The notes: a model not told the origin generated them from the letters alone. Shown: positions 1-11,060, counted from the first letter of the stretch. The stretch is DNA of 33,252 nt from Phoronis australis (GCA_002633005.1 NMRA01001260.1:1-33252); one strand, 5' to 3'. A program made the numbers and translations.

Positions 1-1070
1 CACATGCAATTATTTTCAGATTATCTTACGGATGTCATTGTTCAATCAAAGTAAAGACAACAAAGACCTTGTAAGCAGCGATCTCAACATTGTTGTGTGA
101 AAAATTAATAACTGCCGTAAGATGTCTTTGACATCTGAGTTGTTACTGTACTTCAAATAAAGATCATATATCCTATGAAACTCAAGAACATCTTGTGAGC
201 ACCTATAATTGATTACATGTATCCAACACAAAGATATCTAGCATTTGCATACATGTACATTGATGGAATCGGCCCGCTGTTACCCGGTACCTACTGTGTA
301 TTTTCCCTGACCCTACATGCATCCTCCCCAACCAATGTTTCCCCGCTAATATGTTCCCCAGTCCCCAATATCATTTTGTCCCTATATCCCCCCGGCCTAC
401 ATATTCCCCGTACTCGTTTATTTAATATCTGCCTTTGAGGGTGACATTTGCACCACAAGTAAGTACAAAAACATTTAACTTTATTGGCACTCACAACACT
501 TCATACTTGTTACATATATGACAATACTGGCCTTAAAATAATTATGCCAGCAGAACACAACTTCACAATTCAGAATAATTCACACTATGTTCATCATATT
601 AAACGAATAACGTGGACACCTTTATACGTAATGAAATTGAGTATAGACTTTAAGCTTAACGTTTCTTTAAAGTGGTTTGGAAATTCGTCATCCCCAGTTT
701 GAATAAATACACGTTTCAAATAAATGTTTTGTTGAATCTCAACGAAATGAGCCTATCTAGTTTTGCAATGTGTGTATCAGCAGAAATATCTTGGTTTTCT
801 CTGACTGTAATTTCAAGGTACTTGAAAACAAATAAGGCATTCTGTAATAGAAACGTGAGCATCTAATACACTTAACACCTAACTGCCCTTAATTCGGTGA
901 ATTCACAACAGTCTAAATGATCGCGTGGCGTAGGCTACACGGGACTACACGTAGTAGCTCGTATGTTATGGTGATGGTCTATTTCCACCAGCCTTTCGAA
1001 TTTTAGATTGGTACGACGTTTTATTCGGCCATTCCAACAAGTGCTCACGGATCGCCTCTTATTGCCCCAC
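1..1070. other. Intergenic DNA, no gene recognised
   Basis: AT-rich sequence with no convincing coding segment. The short open frames are not supported by composition, motifs or splice signals. A C-rich patch at about 300-410 holds several runs of four to six C. Just before the SINE, two short similar segments beginning acggat occur side by side (about 1047-1090). Nothing else is visible. Confidence 0.5.
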
Positions 1071-1330
1071 GGATTGCGTCTTATTTTTCATAGCGTATAG
1101 ATGTCGGTGCAGTGCCCCTTTTCTGAACATGTGATTGTTGCGCGTGCTCATTTATGTATTCTATTTTCGCATTCGATGACGTCTGCCGCTGAGTGGTGTA
1201 GTGGTAAACTCTTGCGGTCCGGGTTCGTCAATGGCCTCGGTTCCCGCTCAAATGTTATCTCACTAGTGAGATAACTAAATGGGTTATTACGCGGTTGTAT
1301 TGGCCATTCGAGGCTAATATTGTGGTATAA
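1071..1330 (+). repeat. tRNA-derived SINE, copy 1
   Basis: A tRNA-like core carries a good RNA polymerase III A box, TGGTGTAGTGG, at 1194-1204. The B box is degraded (a GGTTCG remnant follows in the next 40 bases). A second copy lies in inverted orientation at 4329-4564. The two match from a leader reading about gcgtcttatttttcatag, through gattgttgcgcgtgctcat, the tRNA-like part and a tail ending gtggtataa. Homology on both sides of the tRNA part shows a composite SINE rather than a tRNA gene. The tail has no poly(A) run. Family name unknown. Confidence 0.75.
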
Positions 1331-1910
1331 AATAATCTATTGTCAGTATCAGTGAAAAATATATATACATATCTGTCACTAAGCAACTAAAAGATAAAGT
1401 GTACATTCATGTTATTGTCGGTCAGAAATAACTTTATAAATGTCACCGTCAATGCCAGAACAACTTTCAATAGCAAATGGACATGTTCAACAAGGTTACT
1501 AATGCAAACTAATTCATTTGCTATGTCGCTCTAGGTACGAGAACTTGTATAGTCAGTGTTGTGTAAAATTAATGACAGTCACGGAACATTCTAAGTTGTT
1601 GACAAAAGACCCGAAAACGCACATTTTTAGAACGTGCAAAGTGCCACATACAGTATAACAAAAATGACGAAATAAGTCCACTGACAAATACACATTTCTA
1701 GGCCTACCCGATCCACGTTATAAAGAACAAGCAAAAAAGTCGCAGTAGACAAAGGCAAGCTAAATTATGCCTACTCAAAACGAGCACATTTTTTGCTCAA
1801 TCTCGCCGGAAAATTTGCAAAAAATGAAATTTAAAAAAGGAAATGAGACAACATTACAATGCACCTTCACCACGTGACCTTGTTTATATCTTGAAGTCTG
1901 TGGCACAATG
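1331..1910. other. Intergenic DNA, nothing recognised
   Basis: AT-rich sequence between the first SINE and the tail of the LINE. No open frame, RNA gene or repeat unit could be supported here. Confidence 0.5.
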
Positions 1911-2341
1911 GAGAGAGAGATACTTTTATTTACATTAAATTGTTAAAATACAATAATTAAAAATTCGATTTCAATTAGAACGTCTTCTAAAGATTATTGG
2001 CCGCTAATAAGAAGGTACCCTGTACAAAATGAATAAATGGAAAAACAAAAATCAGTAGGAATAGGTGAGGAAGCCATATACATGTATATAACATACTTAA
2101 GAAAACAAAGAGAATTAGCGCTGAGAACGACCGACACTTCAGGAACCAAGAAGTGGACTGTCACATTTCAGGAGATTTTGGGAATATACATATAATTAGA
2201 TACTGTTACATATGAAGCAATTGGAAATATGATAAAACTGGATTGTAGTTGCTAAAAATAAAATTGATTAAGAACCTGGAAAGTGCTTGCAAAGAATGTG
2301 TTTTTATTTTATTTAGAGCAGAGACTGGTATTTCGTTGTTG
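1911..2341 (-). repeat. LINE 3' untranslated region and short-repeat tail
   Basis: This non-coding stretch follows the LINE stop codon when read on the minus strand. It contains an AATAAA signal (complement of 1925-1930). It ends in a short tct-repeat (seen on + as gagagagaga at 1911-1920), as expected for LINEs of the CR1/Jockey group that end in microsatellites rather than poly(A). The outer limit is inferred from that tail, and no target-site duplication was established. Confidence 0.45.
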
Positions 2342-4320
2342 TTATTTGTCGAGGAATTTCAAATCTAACACATGCTCTTGATGACAATTCGTTGGACGGA
2401 GGAATTTGAGTTGTATTGTCGGAAAAGCAGCTGAGTATTGATTCAGGTATGATGGAGTTACAATGTGTCTGGTTGGTTTATATTGGATGAGTACACTAAA
2501 GAAGTTGTTGGTGTAAAAATAATTAGAAACCAGATTATTGATGAATTTATAGTAAAATTGAGATTTTAAAAATGTCTTGATGTAAAGGGATGCGAAGTTT
2601 ACTATAACTAGAATTTGAAATAGTCTGAAGGATTCTCTTCTGGTCTGTCTGGAGTTCCCAGATTTGCCGAAACCACAAGTTGCAATGCCATACTTTAAAT
2701 GTCGGATAACATGTGAATTATGTATTAACTTGAGAGCTGGAAGAGCTAAATAAAATTTCAGTTCATAAATGAGTCCACCGAGTTTGTTTGAGATGAGGTT
2801 TATGTGGGGGGGGGAATGAGAGGTCTTTGTCAACGGTAATACCAAGGAAAGGAAAACTGTTCACATGACATATGGTTTTCCTATTTGTATAAATTGTGGG
2901 AATAATACATTTTTCAATTTTCTTTTTGGGGTAGTGAAAGATCATTAATTTACTTTTTGATGTGTTAATTGAAAGTTTGTTCACGGAAAGCCAGTCTGAA
3001 ATAGATTTAAGGTTGTTGTTGATGGTGGTTGATTGCTGTAAAGTGTGTTGGGAAGATTCAGTTAGTTTGTAAGGTGTGACGAGGCAAGCGTCGTCAGCAT
3101 AAAGATGTGTGTCTATGGGAGAAGAAAATGAAATATCATTTATGTGAATTAAGAAGAAAAGTGGGCCAAGGACAGAGCTTTGGGGAGCTCCGGTAGATAT
3201 TGGTAACCAACTGGAAGTTGTATCTCTTAGTGAAACATGTTGGGTGCGGTTTGAGAGATAATTTTTAAACAGTGTATATTCAACTCCAGTAATACCATAG
3301 TGACTTATCTTTTGCAAGAGTATTTGTTGGTCTATTGTGTCGAAATCTTTAGATAGATCAAAAAAGATGGTCAGGGGATTCATGTCATTGTCTAGATGGG
3401 AACAAATGCGGTCTAAATATTCAAGCGAAGCAAGTTCTGTGGAGTGATATTTCCTGAAACCATATTGATGTTTATTAAGAATATCATTTTCATTTAGGAA
3501 AGTTGAAAGTTGAGTATGGATAATGTTTTCTATAAGTTTTGAGATTTGTGGGAGAATAGAAATGAGTCTATAATTGCCCGGGTGGTCTGGGTCCAAACCA
3601 TGATGTTTACAAATTGGGATCACCTTAGCAATTTTGAGAGCATCTGGAAATATACCAGTGTTCAAGCACTAGTTGATGATGGTCGTGAGAGGTTCAATCA
3701 TAAAAGAACTTCTTATTTTGATAGTTTTAGATGATAAATTATCATGACCAGTACTATTTTTTGCGTCCATGTCTCTTATAATATCTAGTACATGTTTATT
3801 ATTAATTAGTTTGAAAGAGAAAATAAATTTGTTTGGCGTGGGAAGATAGTCTTTGAGATTCTTGTTTTTTGTGATAGTTATTGATTCTGAAATGGATGGG
3901 CCGATTCGGGGTAAAGTAGTTGTTGAATAAACTTGCCATTTCGGGTTTGTCACTGGTTTTCGTTTTATCGGAACGTAAGAGACATTCTGGTGTATCATTT
4001 TTTGTTCGAACACCGTTACTCATAACTCTCTATATTGTATCCCATGTGTTATTTATGTCAGATTTCCATTTTCGAATGTGTCATAATAGTAAGATTGCTT
4101 GGCAGAATCAACAGTTTTTTTGAGAATCTTGTTGTATACTTTAAGATTGTTGTGACTTGTAGCGTACGATTGTGTGTTGCGAGGGGTTGCCTTGAATTGT
4201 CTGTACAGTTTATCTCGGTAACGAATCGAAATTAAAATGCCAGGTGGAATCCACGAGTTAAGCGCGTGTTTGTGTCTGTTAAATATAATATTTTTTGGAC
4301 CAAAGTGTTTTTTGTGAGAT
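2342..4320 (-). pseudogene. Decayed non-LTR retrotransposon (CR1/Jockey-type) reverse transcriptase
   Basis: The minus strand encodes a LINE ORF2 remnant. Read from 4320 downward it starts in the endonuclease-RT linker (recognisable WIPPGILISIRYRDKLY), then enters the RT domain. The best frame, 3665-2763, carries fingers motif GFRKYHSTELASL, motif A FDLSKDFDTID (residues about 102-112), motif B written GAPQSS instead of the usual GxPQGS, and catalytic YADD (residues 189-192, nucleotides 3101-3090). The C-terminal domain continues in another frame to the stop at 2342. Damage: frameshifts near 4075 and 3900, an in-frame TAG at 3671-3669, and a frameshift at the G9 run 2806-2814. The endonuclease is absent, so the copy is 5'-truncated. 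It could not make a working enzyme. Assignment to the CR1/Jockey superfamily is from motif style; the exact clade is uncertain. Confidence 0.85.
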
Positions 4321-4328
4321 ATGGCAAA

Positions 4329-4564
4329 TTATACCACAGTATTATCCAGATACAACCGTGTAATAACCCATAAAGTTATCTCACCAGCGAATTCGAACTC
4401 GGGCCTCCACAGTTGCGAGTCGCCGACTTTACCACTACACCACTCAGCGGCTGACGTCTTCGAACGTGAAAATAAAATACTTAAATGAGCACGCGCAACA
4501 ATCGCATGTTCAGCAAAGAGCATTGCACCGAAAATTATACACTATGAAAAATAAGACGCATAAT
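4329..4564 (-). repeat. tRNA-derived SINE, copy 2 (inverted)
   Basis: Inverted partner of the SINE at 1071-1330 and the better preserved of the two. The A box is the complement of 4432-4442, and the B box, AGTTCGAATTC, is the complement of about 4389-4399. Its 3' end lies within about 10 bases of the 5'-truncated end of the LINE on the same strand, so either one landed beside the other or both joined during one event. Nearly all of the first 110 bases align with copy 1; the middle of the tRNA part is more diverged. Confidence 0.8.
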
Positions 4565-4591
4565 TTCCATAAAAACGATATTTTAATAGCT

Positions 4592-4670
4592 CAATTGCGA
4601 GTTTCTCGTTAGTCAATGTGACGTCACCGGAAAAGGGGCAAAACCGACCATATTGCTCTTGTTTGGCCCC
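4592..4670 (+). repeat. Left arm of an inverted-repeat pair with a CRE palindrome
   Basis: The arm contains the perfect 10-bp palindrome GTGACGTCAC at 4618-4627, the full cAMP-response/ATF site. The 26 bases 4618-4643 match the reverse complement of 5634-5659 at 23 positions. Looser similarity continues on both sides (TTGCGAGTT outside, TTTGGC inside). This suggests the ends of a degraded DNA transposon or foldback element of about 1.1 kb, or two insertions of one repeat family. Confidence 0.5.
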
Positions 4671-4859
4671 AAGTCTTTGCTACACACGCTAAATTTTACT
4701 GGAGTTCTTATGGTGAATTTTACTCTTAAAACGTTAACACAACTTAAAAGATGGTAGATGAATCGTGGAATAACTGTGCATGGACGAAGAAAATGTGAAC
4801 TTGTTATGTTGTGCGAAGCTGTGAATGGACTGAAATTGGAACTCAACGCGGTCTAGGCC

Positions 4860-5440
4860 TGAATGCCGCAGGCATACAAGGGCGATAGTTTATCCCCATA
4901 AAAAGTTACTCACTTCAAAATACAGCAAATAAAATCAAATGAAACACGCATATGCGCACATGGAGTTATAATTAATTAACACATACCCCGACTCATATAT
5001 CTTGAACCTTAGAAAACCTCGCGGTTCGCTCAAGTTTCTCTCACAGGGCGCCATTTTGAGGAAGTTAAGTGAAATCACGAACAATAAGTCCAAGGAACAC
5101 AAATCTTACAAATTCACTTGATATGTTCTCATGTTATTTTGCAAGTGTCACGCGCCAGGTCTCCAGCTTCACTCAGTCTCGCGTTAGCCTTTGCCTCATA
5201 CTCACCTAACCAGTTGAACTACTTTGTGGTTATCGCCCCCGCGGTTTAAGCTAACAGTAACCGCAATGTGGAGTTGGAATTCCTCGCCAAAGTCACCTGC
5301 ATTAGCGTAGCTCTGCTTCATCGAAGATATGTTTAGAAGCAGAAACGACCACTGGAGAAAGTAAGCGGCTTTTTAGGTGATAATTTTTGATGTAGAATGT
5401 ATTTTTGACGTAGTGAAAACTTAATCAGTGAGCGGATTTC
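4860..5440. other. Interior of the 4.6-5.7 kb inverted-repeat unit; no gene
   Basis: No supported coding region. A GGGCGATAG string at about 4880 also appears inverted near 5450, consistent with the two flanking arms being longer than their best-matching core. No RNA gene signatures were seen. Confidence 0.4.
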
Positions 5441-5500
5441 ACCTATCGCCCGTTTAAAATACACGAAACGAAATAAGTACAAAATGCGATACAACATATT

Positions 5501-5551
5501 GTAGTGCGAATCTGAATTTCATTTGCCATAACAGCAATGCTTGTTTGGCAT
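5501..5551 (-). pseudogene. Possible start of a THAP-like zinc-finger transposon exon
   Basis: A minus-strand ATG at 5551 opens MPNKHCCYGK, then a TGA at 5521-5519, then NSDSHY in the same frame. A short start with closely spaced cysteines followed by NSDSRY is, from memory, common to a large family of THAP-like, transposon-linked proteins in marine invertebrates. The TGA replaces the position where that family has a cysteine. Similarity stops near 5501, where an intron would be expected in the family. Only 17 codons are recognisable, so chance resemblance is possible. Confidence 0.3.
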
Positions 5552-5604
5552 TTTTCGAAGTAAATGGCCAAAAAGTGGAATAAAATAACAGACACTCTGC
5601 TAAC

Positions 5605-5705
5605 GTATTGGGCAAATGAGCCAAACGACAAGCTTTTGCCCCACTTCCCGTGACGTCACAGTTAAGTCTCGCGTAATCTCGCGTTATTGTTATTAACTCG
5701 CAAAA
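5605..5705 (-). repeat. Right arm of the CRE-bearing inverted-repeat pair
   Basis: Reverse-complement partner of 4592-4670. It contains the same GTGACGTCAC palindrome at 5650-5659, next to ttttgcccc. The THAP-like remnant lies just inside this arm. Confidence 0.5.
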
Positions 5706-5847
5706 GGACTATTCAGTGAAATTTAGGGTGGAGTTTTTTATTGTTTTTGAAATCAAAGAGAGATGAATACCAGGGTGTGTTTGTATGTGACCGTGTCAAG
5801 TTGATGTAAAGAAGTTATCTAATAAAGTTACTGAGGTGGGGATAAGA

Positions 5848-5982
5848 CTAGTCCAGGCCCTTAACCCGAAAACGTTTACACCTCGGATTAAAGCACCAAA
5901 TTTGGCACACTGGTACTTTTTGACATGCTGAATCTCATGGGGTTCGGTTGCCCAAATTTTGAGGTCAAGGTCAAGGTCAAAC
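5848..5982 (+). repeat. Inverted repeat with nuclear-receptor half-sites, left copy
   Basis: It begins ctagtcc and runs through ggattaaagcaccaaattt and ctgaatctcatgggg to three head-to-tail AGGTCA half-sites at 5962-5979. It matches the reverse complement of 10417-10576 at roughly 85% by eye over about 135 bases, with a short deletion near its outer end. Both copies point inward and lie on either side of the decayed HEEADTR-family gene. They could be terminal inverted repeats of one large element or two insertions of the same repeat. No target duplication is visible. Confidence 0.75.
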
Positions 5983-5989
5983 CTTGAAA

Positions 5990-6551
5990 AACAAAATGGC
6001 CGCCAAGTAACACTTCTTTGGTTGCTTAAAGAGGTGATCACACATTTTAAGGCTAGGTAATGGTACTTTCTTAACTAGAATTCTATCAAAATTACATTGC
6101 AATATATTTTCCTTATAATATGAAAACCCCTCATTTGCATAAATCCAATATGGCGGCCAAAATTTAACGAACCAACTACAATTTTTACAAAAGCATCTAT
6201 TTTGATCTGGTGCAAGACTAATAATACAAAAACAAATAGGTTCTCTTACCAAAAATGAACTCGATTTATCATTAATTTGTACAATTATTATGAAAATTCG
6301 GTTGATGTTATGATAAAGAGACCAATATATGCATAGCACTTGACAAACTACCAAAAACTCGGAGGCCAGCTTTGATAAATGACGTTAATATGCTTGTTCT
6401 AGCTCCTGTCTACATAATATAAACCGATTGTCAATTGCTTATAATATCAACACAATAAAACGGATTAATGTCAAATTGTCACTGTAGCTCACATAATTCA
6501 ATTAACCGTGACACTATCATCTGTTCCTTTGCGCCAAAACGAACCACGATG
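5990..6551. other. Non-coding stretch between inverted repeat and pseudogene
   Basis: AT-rich. It holds two GC-rich islets around aaaatggccgcc (about 5993) and atatggcggcc (about 6150), next to atttgcata. Similar strings occur inverted in the 160-bp tandem unit at 10741-11060, hinting at a wider shared repeat. No gene is supported. Confidence 0.35.
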
Positions 6552-8770
6552 TCACTGACATGTTCCCTGGCATTTGCTAAGCGTTGTGCATGCTAAGGAA
6601 TCACATCCACATCACTTGCCGCATAGTTGTAAACTCTTGCAACCACACTTAATGAGCAGCTTACCAGCTTTGGAGACTTCAGGCATGTCTGTCCAGCCTG
6701 GTGTCCATTGTTGGTCTGTGTCTCTCTACCATCCAAACCCCTCTGGACCCCTCTGCCAGCTTGATACAAGCATTTGTTAACATTCTTTATCAGTGGAGAT
6801 TGGGTAAGCGATAAATTTGGCATGATCTGATTTTTTGCGGGAAAGCTCCTTTTGTAAAGTATTGACCTGGCTGGTTTTGGCTTTTCGATGATAAACGAGA
6901 CATGTAAATGTCATTTGTTTTGAACTCCTGACTGTCGATGGTGAGTTGCTGAAAGGAATTAAAATTGCGGGCATGAGAATGCCTGAGTAGCATCAGGGTT
7001 AGCTTTCCATGTCTTCCATGCTGTTTTCTTTCCTTCTCCATAGAACTGGGATGTTGTATCCGACCCTGTTAAGGCATGAAACTGGTAGAGCTACACACAA
7101 ATCGTACCCAAGCTGGTCAAACACGCTACTGGCAAAGAGCTCCCGCGCGTTCTTTCCAGCTTTAACCACTACCCGTACTAGAATTGCTGGCTGCAAAGCC
7201 TTAAACTGATCAAAACGCCAATAAGAACGACCACAACATCAGTATCCACTGTAGTAACCAGTATTCTCTGATTACCTTTGATGAAACGTCTGCAATGTAC
7301 AAGCCCATAGGGGCGTCCGACTCCTCATGATCGCACGGCGGTATGTCAGAACCAGAGGAAAGAACAGACTGGCCGTAGGTAACATATATATCTTGTTCTG
7401 GAAAACAGGCGATTGTCAAACAATTCCTCTTTATTCTTCGAGTTTTGCAAGAAATTCTGGAAGTTCAGACAGTCGCATTTGGGGTGAAACTTTGGCAAGG
7501 TCACCCGAACCTCTATCAGCTTTTGCGGTGGCCTTCAAGCTGCCTTCGGTGTAAGCATCTGCAAACACAATGTCAACTCTACTACAGTTGTGAAGTTTAG
7601 AATGTGCCCACCGAACTGTTCGAATGTCACTGATTAGTGTGGAGAAAAGCTGTGCACAATAGCTGGTCGATCAAAGACTTTGACATCGACGGATTCAGGA
7701 ACGTCTGGATGAGGAAATTCCAACATGTTAAGTAACTGTGACTTCTGTGAAGGTAAACGGAGACTGCCGTTTTGGTTCAGGGATGGTGGCCAAGAATGAT
7801 TCTCATGCATAAGAAAATCATCCAGGTTAGCTTCTAAAAATTGACTAGCTACAAAAAGCTGACTAAGCTGCAGTCTTTCTTGATGTCATCCATGCGTTGC
7901 TGAGTTGCTCTTTTTGCCTTCCCGCTAGCTTTTTTGAAAACGGCATACTTGTTTTTTCTTGATAGGAGCCTTTATTGGTTGTGACTTTACAATTAGGACT
8001 GTTTGCTTATAGTTGTCATGTTGCTGTTTTCCAGTCACTTCGATAATCTGAAGACTTGTAGCGTATCTATCGTCATAAGTTTATCACCATGGACAAAGAA
8101 AGGGTTTCTCTTGGCTGAAATTACATCTTATACCACACAAACTGTTCACATGGTTTTTAAAGTTGTTCTGGAAGGATGTCCTGTCTTTGTGGTGGCTTGT
8201 CTCCTCATTATTGTCTTCAAAACACTATTGACAATCAAACTCAGTCACCAACCAGGCTAGCTCGTTCCCAAACACTACTCTGTCAAAGCGTTTGGATTTT
8301 CAGTTAATCCAATAGCCCCATCACTGTCTTTGACTAAGGCATTATTTTGTTGATCCGCTTGGTCAATTGCAATAGCACAGAATCTTTACTGTGTCTTTGA
8401 AAACACCCAGTGTTTCTTCAGATGTTGTCATACGTTAGCTGACATAGCTGTCATGTCTTGGATGTGGAAAGGGACCCATCTTGCATAATTTTGAAGGTCA
8501 AGAGCAAGGAAATAGAGCACAAGAAATTCAAGGACATCAATGTACAGTGGCAAGTTGCCTTCGCTATGAGCAAGGACGAACATCAAGATCAGTAAAATCA
8601 CATTTCAGAAATCAAATTTTGGACTTCTTGTTTGGTTATCACTTTTCCAGCCGGAGAAAGATGTTGGTCGAAAACTGCACCTTCATTTCCCACAATAAGA
8701 AAGGGTTCTTCCTGAAGCTTTGCCAGAGATGTGCATGTCATTTTCGAGTCAAGTGCGAAGCTTGAAGAAA
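6552..8770 (-). pseudogene. Decayed member of the HEEADTR/DTDV repeated gene family
   Basis: Read 5' to 3' on the minus strand, short in-frame blocks follow the order I recall for a large, intronless, uncharacterised protein family dispersed in cnidarian, mollusc and lancelet genomes: NYARWVPFHIQDM (about 8500), RNPFFVHGDKLMTIDTL (about 8100), QQRMDDIKKDCSL and LFVASQFLEANLDDF (about 7900-7820), VDVKVFDRPAIVH (about 7680), RVDIVFADAYTEGSLK (about 7570), the acidic block CDHEES (HEEAD in relatives, about 7330), LQPAILVRVVVKAGKNAREL (about 7190), and a cysteine-rich tail with CGC, then C-x4-C and C-x3-C spacings, ending at a TGA (6554-6552). The HEEAD and DTD blocks resemble metal-binding clusters of FEN/PIN nucleases, which is only inference. 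At least six frameshifts and several stops make it non-functional. Confidence 0.75.
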
Positions 8771-10416
8771 GGAATCAGCTCTACCAACTGTAGCCACTGA
8801 GGCATGTGGCCTGAAGCAGGCAGTATGAATACGTCATAGTAATTTAACGAGAGCTGATGTATCGTTTCAGCTCAGGTAACCAGCCGTCTTCGAAACATTT
8901 CTATTAATTGTGCCTATGGCTTGTTATTCAGAAAATGTACATTATCTCAACTGCTTTCAATAAAGTTTTAGAACAATCGGTTGTCGGGCAATTACTAGTG
9001 GTGACTCTGGAGTAGGGCATTGCTCAAACAACTTGGCCTTGTGAAGAATCTACTGCGAAATTAAAGCGTAATTTTTGTAGATATTATTTATCGGAATAGG
9101 GCTGTTGGAAAAATTATGCCTTATTAAACAACTTCCATTGTATTTATGAGAATAGCTACTGTACTGATTTAAACAGGAAATCCCTGCTCTTGTCTTCAGA
9201 TGTGCTAAGTCCACCAAAAGTCATAATGCGAAATATTCGTGATAGAATCTCAGGGGTTACAGGGACTATAAACTTGACACGCTTTTATCAGCGATTTCAA
9301 TAGTCTATTACCCATTAGGGCTGTAGGGGCAATAAACATGAAAATTACGTCTGGCAATGGAACTTAACGCCATCAGAAAATGTGTATAGGCGTGAAATCG
9401 CATTTTACTCAAAGGTTTGTGGTTTTCTCAGGAATTTCCACCTATTCGAAAATGAGGCGAGGTTTTTTGGGTCGGTCTATCACCACCAAACGCGATATGA
9501 TTATCTCCAATAAGTTAAATCAATTTAGGATATTTTTATATACATAGTTACTCAAAAAAGTACATACCTAAATTAGTAAACCTCAATCAAAATATAATAG
9601 TACAAGAGCAATGAACTGGAGGTCAACATCATGCGAGTCTCAGACCTGAGGTCACCTGTTTGGGTACTGTTGTCTGGATGAGCAAGGGTCAGCTTCACTT
9701 GTTACATAATTTGTCAACACAACTAACTGGATGGACACAAACCTTAAAAACAGACATTGGTTTATAGGACATGTTCCTCAAGACAATCATTATGCCTGGA
9801 CCTGTTTTAAAGTATAGTGCAACAAGGGCTTCAACTTAGTGTGATACACCAAGTAAAACCTGACTTTTTTATTTCATTCTACTGGAAACCATAAATGACC
9901 TAAATTACTTTAATTGGTTTAGTTTATATGACAATCAAGTTCAAACTAAAATGTAAACACATTAATTAACAAAGTTACCTTCAGCTATGATCAAATTAAA
10001 AATGATAATAAAAGTTTCAGCAATTGTTATTTGAAAATTTAGCAAGATGTCCGATTTCCTTTAATTACGGAGACGATTTGTTACATAATTAACCATAAAT
10101 ATTGTAACAAAAACATTTAAAAATGAATTTCTGTTAAAGGTAAAACATTTTAGAGTTGATTTAATGCATATTCATACTAGTTTGACAGTTTTTCTCAGAT
10201 AAAACAAAGAGACTTATTTTTCATTGAAAATGTATATGCTCTATTAATTAGGATAATTAGCATCTTAAGTGTCTGGAAAATTACTTTTTTACCTTTAACA
10301 TATTTGTACAAGTTATTAACATTAATTTTAAATAAAAATAAAGCCTCCTGTTTATCACCTGAAACAGTAATGAAACAGATATTTCGTCTGAAGCCATTTC
10401 AAAAAAATTACCCAAA
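8771..10416. other. Gene-free stretch
   Basis: No supported coding segment. The first part may hold more of the N-terminal region of the minus-strand pseudogene, but I could not follow its frame beyond about 8770. From 9500 the sequence is very AT-rich and featureless. Confidence 0.4.
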
Positions 10417-10576
10417 TGACCTTTGACCTTGATTTGACCTTGACCTTGACCTCAAATTTCGGGCAACCGACCCCCATGAGATTCAGCGTGTCCCAAAGTA
10501 TATGTGTACCAAATTTGGTGCTTTAATCCGGGGTGTAAATGTTTTGGGGTTTTTGGCTGCTAAGGGACCGGACTAG
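10417..10576 (-). repeat. Inverted repeat with nuclear-receptor half-sites, right copy
   Basis: Reverse-complement partner of 5848-5982. Its inner end carries five TGACCT half-sites in 36 bases: 10417-10422 and 10424-10429, spaced by one base (a perfect DR1, the RXR/HNF4/COUP-TF type), then 10435-10452 as three abutting half-sites. The outer end is ggactag at 10570-10576. Confidence 0.75.
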
Positions 10577-10740
10577 ACGTGTCAGGTATGTAATTGAAAG
10601 TCATCAATTGTGATTTGTCATGAAATCCAGGAATGTTTGAACTTATTATTTTTTGTGTCTCCAGGAGATTCTTGATCAATAACCTTCTGCATGACCAACG
10701 CATTCAACATTTGCTATGGTCCACCCCAAAACTTTCACTA

Positions 10741-11060
10741 TTAAATTTGTGGACCATGGAAACTTAGATGATAGCACCAAAATAACCTGCTCTCAGTGCT
10801 TGATAAGGAAATTATAAATAAAATAGAATTTTGCATAAAGGCGGCCTTAATTGGCATAAATTTTGGAAATTGACAATGCATTCGTAAAAAACTTGCCCTA
10901 TGAAATTCGTTGACCATGGAAACATGGGTAAAACGTCAAAATTATCTGGCTGCAGAGCTTGGTAAAGGAAAATATAAGAAAAACTAGAAATTTGCATAAT
11001 GTCGACCCAATTTGCATATTTTAGAAAATGCTCAAGGGTTGTGAACGGTCATCCCCCTGA
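10741..11060 (+). repeat. Tandem dimer of a 160-bp unit
   Basis: Two adjacent units start at 10741 and 10901. Shared landmarks at a 160-base offset are gaccatggaaac, caaaat, ctg..cag, gcttg, ataa..aaa, tttgcataa and aatt.gcata. Similarity is about 65-70% by eye, so the duplication is old. A weak third start may follow near 11056 (gattaactatg). Confidence 0.65.

Noticed and set aside
1187-1260. Possible tRNA gene
   Set aside because: Acceptor and anticodon stems do not form well, and homology with 4329-4564 extends far beyond a tRNA, so it is a SINE.
5796-6354. Overlapping minus-strand frames of 81 and 125 codons
   Set aside because: They cross the dispersed inverted repeat and its border; no recognisable protein content.
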